Shown here piece by piece: positions 63,156-64,000 of a stretch of DNA of 64,000 bases (its first letter is position 1; every line of letters starts with the position of its first letter). Source of the stretch: Hymenobacter nitidus (GTDB taxonomy: Bacteria; Bacteroidota; Bacteroidia; Cytophagales; Hymenobacteraceae); the NCBI RefSeq assembly GCF_020447315.1, contig NZ_JAJADQ010000015.1, positions 1 through 64,000 on the forward strand. Direction: 5' to 3'. Both the position numbers and the translations under genes were made by a program. The notes under the pieces are model-generated. The model was given only the letters and a program-made list of their open reading frames with translations, was not told the DNA's origin and made no database searches.

Positions 63156-64000
63156 ATGCGTGCATTTCGACTTCTCTGCCTAGGCCTGCTTCTGACCAGC
63201 GGCCTGCCCGCGCTGGCGCAAGCCCCCACCGGGCTGCCCGCCCCCGACCCCGCCGGCGTGGACACGCTGCGAGCCCGCAAGCGGGTCTACACCCTGTTCA
63301 AGCCCGTGCCACGGGCGCTAATGCGGCCGCTGAGCACCGACCGGCCCGACGCCACGGAAAGCGCTTACTCGGTTGACGCCGGCCACTTCCAGGTGGAAAC
63401 CGACGTGCTGCGCCTGGGTCGTTCCCGCTTCGTGGAGCAGCAGTCGGCTCAGCAGGAACTGGGCTTCAACCACGCCAACCTGAAAATGGGGCTCAGCCAC
63501 AACGTGGACCTGCAGGTGGTGGTCGAATCCTATACCGTGCAGACCGAGGGCGAGGGTGACGCCGGCACCCGGCGGGCGGGCTTTGGCGACGTGACCGTGA
63601 GGCTCAAGCGCAACCTGTGGGGCAACGACGGCGGTCCCATGGCTTTCGCCCTGATGCCCTTCGTGAAGGTGCCCACGGGCCGCAAGTGCGGCAACGGGGC
63701 CTGGGAGGGCGGCATCGTTACCCCGTTCTCGGTGCAGCTGCCCCACTATTTTACCCTGGGCACGCAGTTTCAGGCCACCCTCAACCGCGACGGCGAGGCC
63801 CGGGAGCACTTCCTGGAGCTGGCCCCCACGCTGACCGTGGGCCACGATTTGTACAAGACCCTGGGCGGCTTCGTGGAGATTGCCACGGCCTGGGACACCC
63901 GGGGCCGCGGCTGGAGCGCCACGCTCAACGGCGGGCCCGTGCTGCGCCTGGGCGAGAACCTGCAGCTCGACACGGGCATCAACCTGGCCCTAACCAAGGA
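63156..64000 (+). CDS. Outer-membrane transporter protein, partial (Phenol_MetA_deg-like)
   Basis: An open frame from ATG 63156 reaches the window end with no stop, giving about 281 residues. The signal peptide LLCLGLLLTSGLPALAQAP leads to a mature part with LSTDRPDATESAYSVDAGHF, which is the typical start of the MetA-pathway of phenol degradation/transporter family of outer-membrane barrels. Alternating strands follow. In the same direction after mntH, it may serve as a partner in metal or acid transport across the outer membrane. The C-terminus is unknown. Confidence 0.8.
   Translation, partial: MRAFRLLCLGLLLTSGLPALAQAPTGLPAPDPAGVDTLRARKRVYTLFKPVPRALMRPLSTDRPDATESAYSVDAGHFQVETDVLRLGRSRFVEQQSAQQELGFNHANLKMGLSHNVDLQVVVESYTVQTEGEGDAGTRRAGFGDVTVRLKRNLWGNDGGPMAFALMPFVKVPTGRKCGNGAWEGGIVTPFSVQLPHYFTLGTQFQATLNRDGEAREHFLELAPTLTVGHDLYKTLGGFVEIATAWDTRGRGWSATLNGGPVLRLGENLQLDTGINLALTK

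Noticed and set aside
1..64000. Insertion sequences, CRISPR arrays, tRNA or rRNA genes
   Set aside because: I saw no transposase, repeat-spacer array or RNA gene pattern on either strand; a weak or partial one may have been missed by eye.

Overview
The window looks like a stretch of a large conjugative plasmid (or plasmid-derived region) from a Bacteroidota bacterium of the Hymenobacter type. The reasons are high GC content, genes without Shine-Dalgarno sequences, promoters of the Bacteroidota form (TTG, about 19-20 bases, TAnnTTTG), Bacteroidota-specific conjugation families (TraE/F/G/J/K/M/N, a BfmA/BtgA-type MobA, a DUF5712-like relaxase), and lipoproteins and TonB receptors typical of the group. 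The species is inferred from protein style; no search was run.

Layout. 1-2929: replication module, with a 13-copy iteron array, an AT-rich block and a Rep_3 initiator. 3097-9525: a thioredoxin-like TlpA protein and a three-gene RND efflux system (adaptor, pump, TolC-like), all on the minus strand. 9760-20111: a sulfur and redox island with an ArsR regulator, a TauE permease, a persulfide dioxygenase-like MBL/rhodanese fusion, a secreted rhodanese, a split YeeE/YedE thiosulfate transporter, an outer-membrane barrel, an ArsR-rhodanese fusion regulator, an MFS transporter and several small membrane proteins (DUF983, YgaP/DUF2892-like, DUF2243). 20276-22773: small accessory genes and a Fic protein with VbhA-like antitoxins. 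22850-26726: coupling protein, relaxase, MobA and a probable oriT. 26920-28455: ParA, a small partner protein and a repeat-rich candidate centromere. 28827-35408: defence and leading-region type genes (a DUF6088 pseudogene with a 40-bp palindrome, an HTH protein, an ArdC-type antirestriction protein, a DUF3991/Toprim primase-like protein, two paralogous small proteins). 35630-45443: the type IV secretion genes in one plus-strand run. 45725-49803: a second VbhA-like gene group, an unannotated 42-aa gene and a hipBA pair with four operators. 50130-64000: cargo, with a DUF808 membrane protein, two TonB-dependent receptors, an iron-uptake operon (DUF4856, imelysin, HTTM, receptor), an Nramp metal transporter and a partial outer-membrane protein cut by the window end.

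How it works together. RepB with the iterons, ParA with its partner, and hipBA plus Fic/VbhA cover copying, segregation and possibly maintenance. MobA, relaxase, T4CP and the TraE-N channel cover transfer, with ArdC and the primase-like protein likely helping establishment in the recipient. The cargo suits a host facing sulfide or persulfide, metals or toxic compounds, and iron limitation. Two sulfur-type regulators have visible operators: ATGAAC-N4-GTTCAT (three sites, including one in front of the distant tlpA gene) and a 24-bp perfect palindrome in front of the ArsR-rhodanese gene.

Start codons were often moved downstream of the longest reading frame to the first ATG that leaves a sensible signal peptide or domain edge. 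All family assignments come from recognising sequence patterns by eye.
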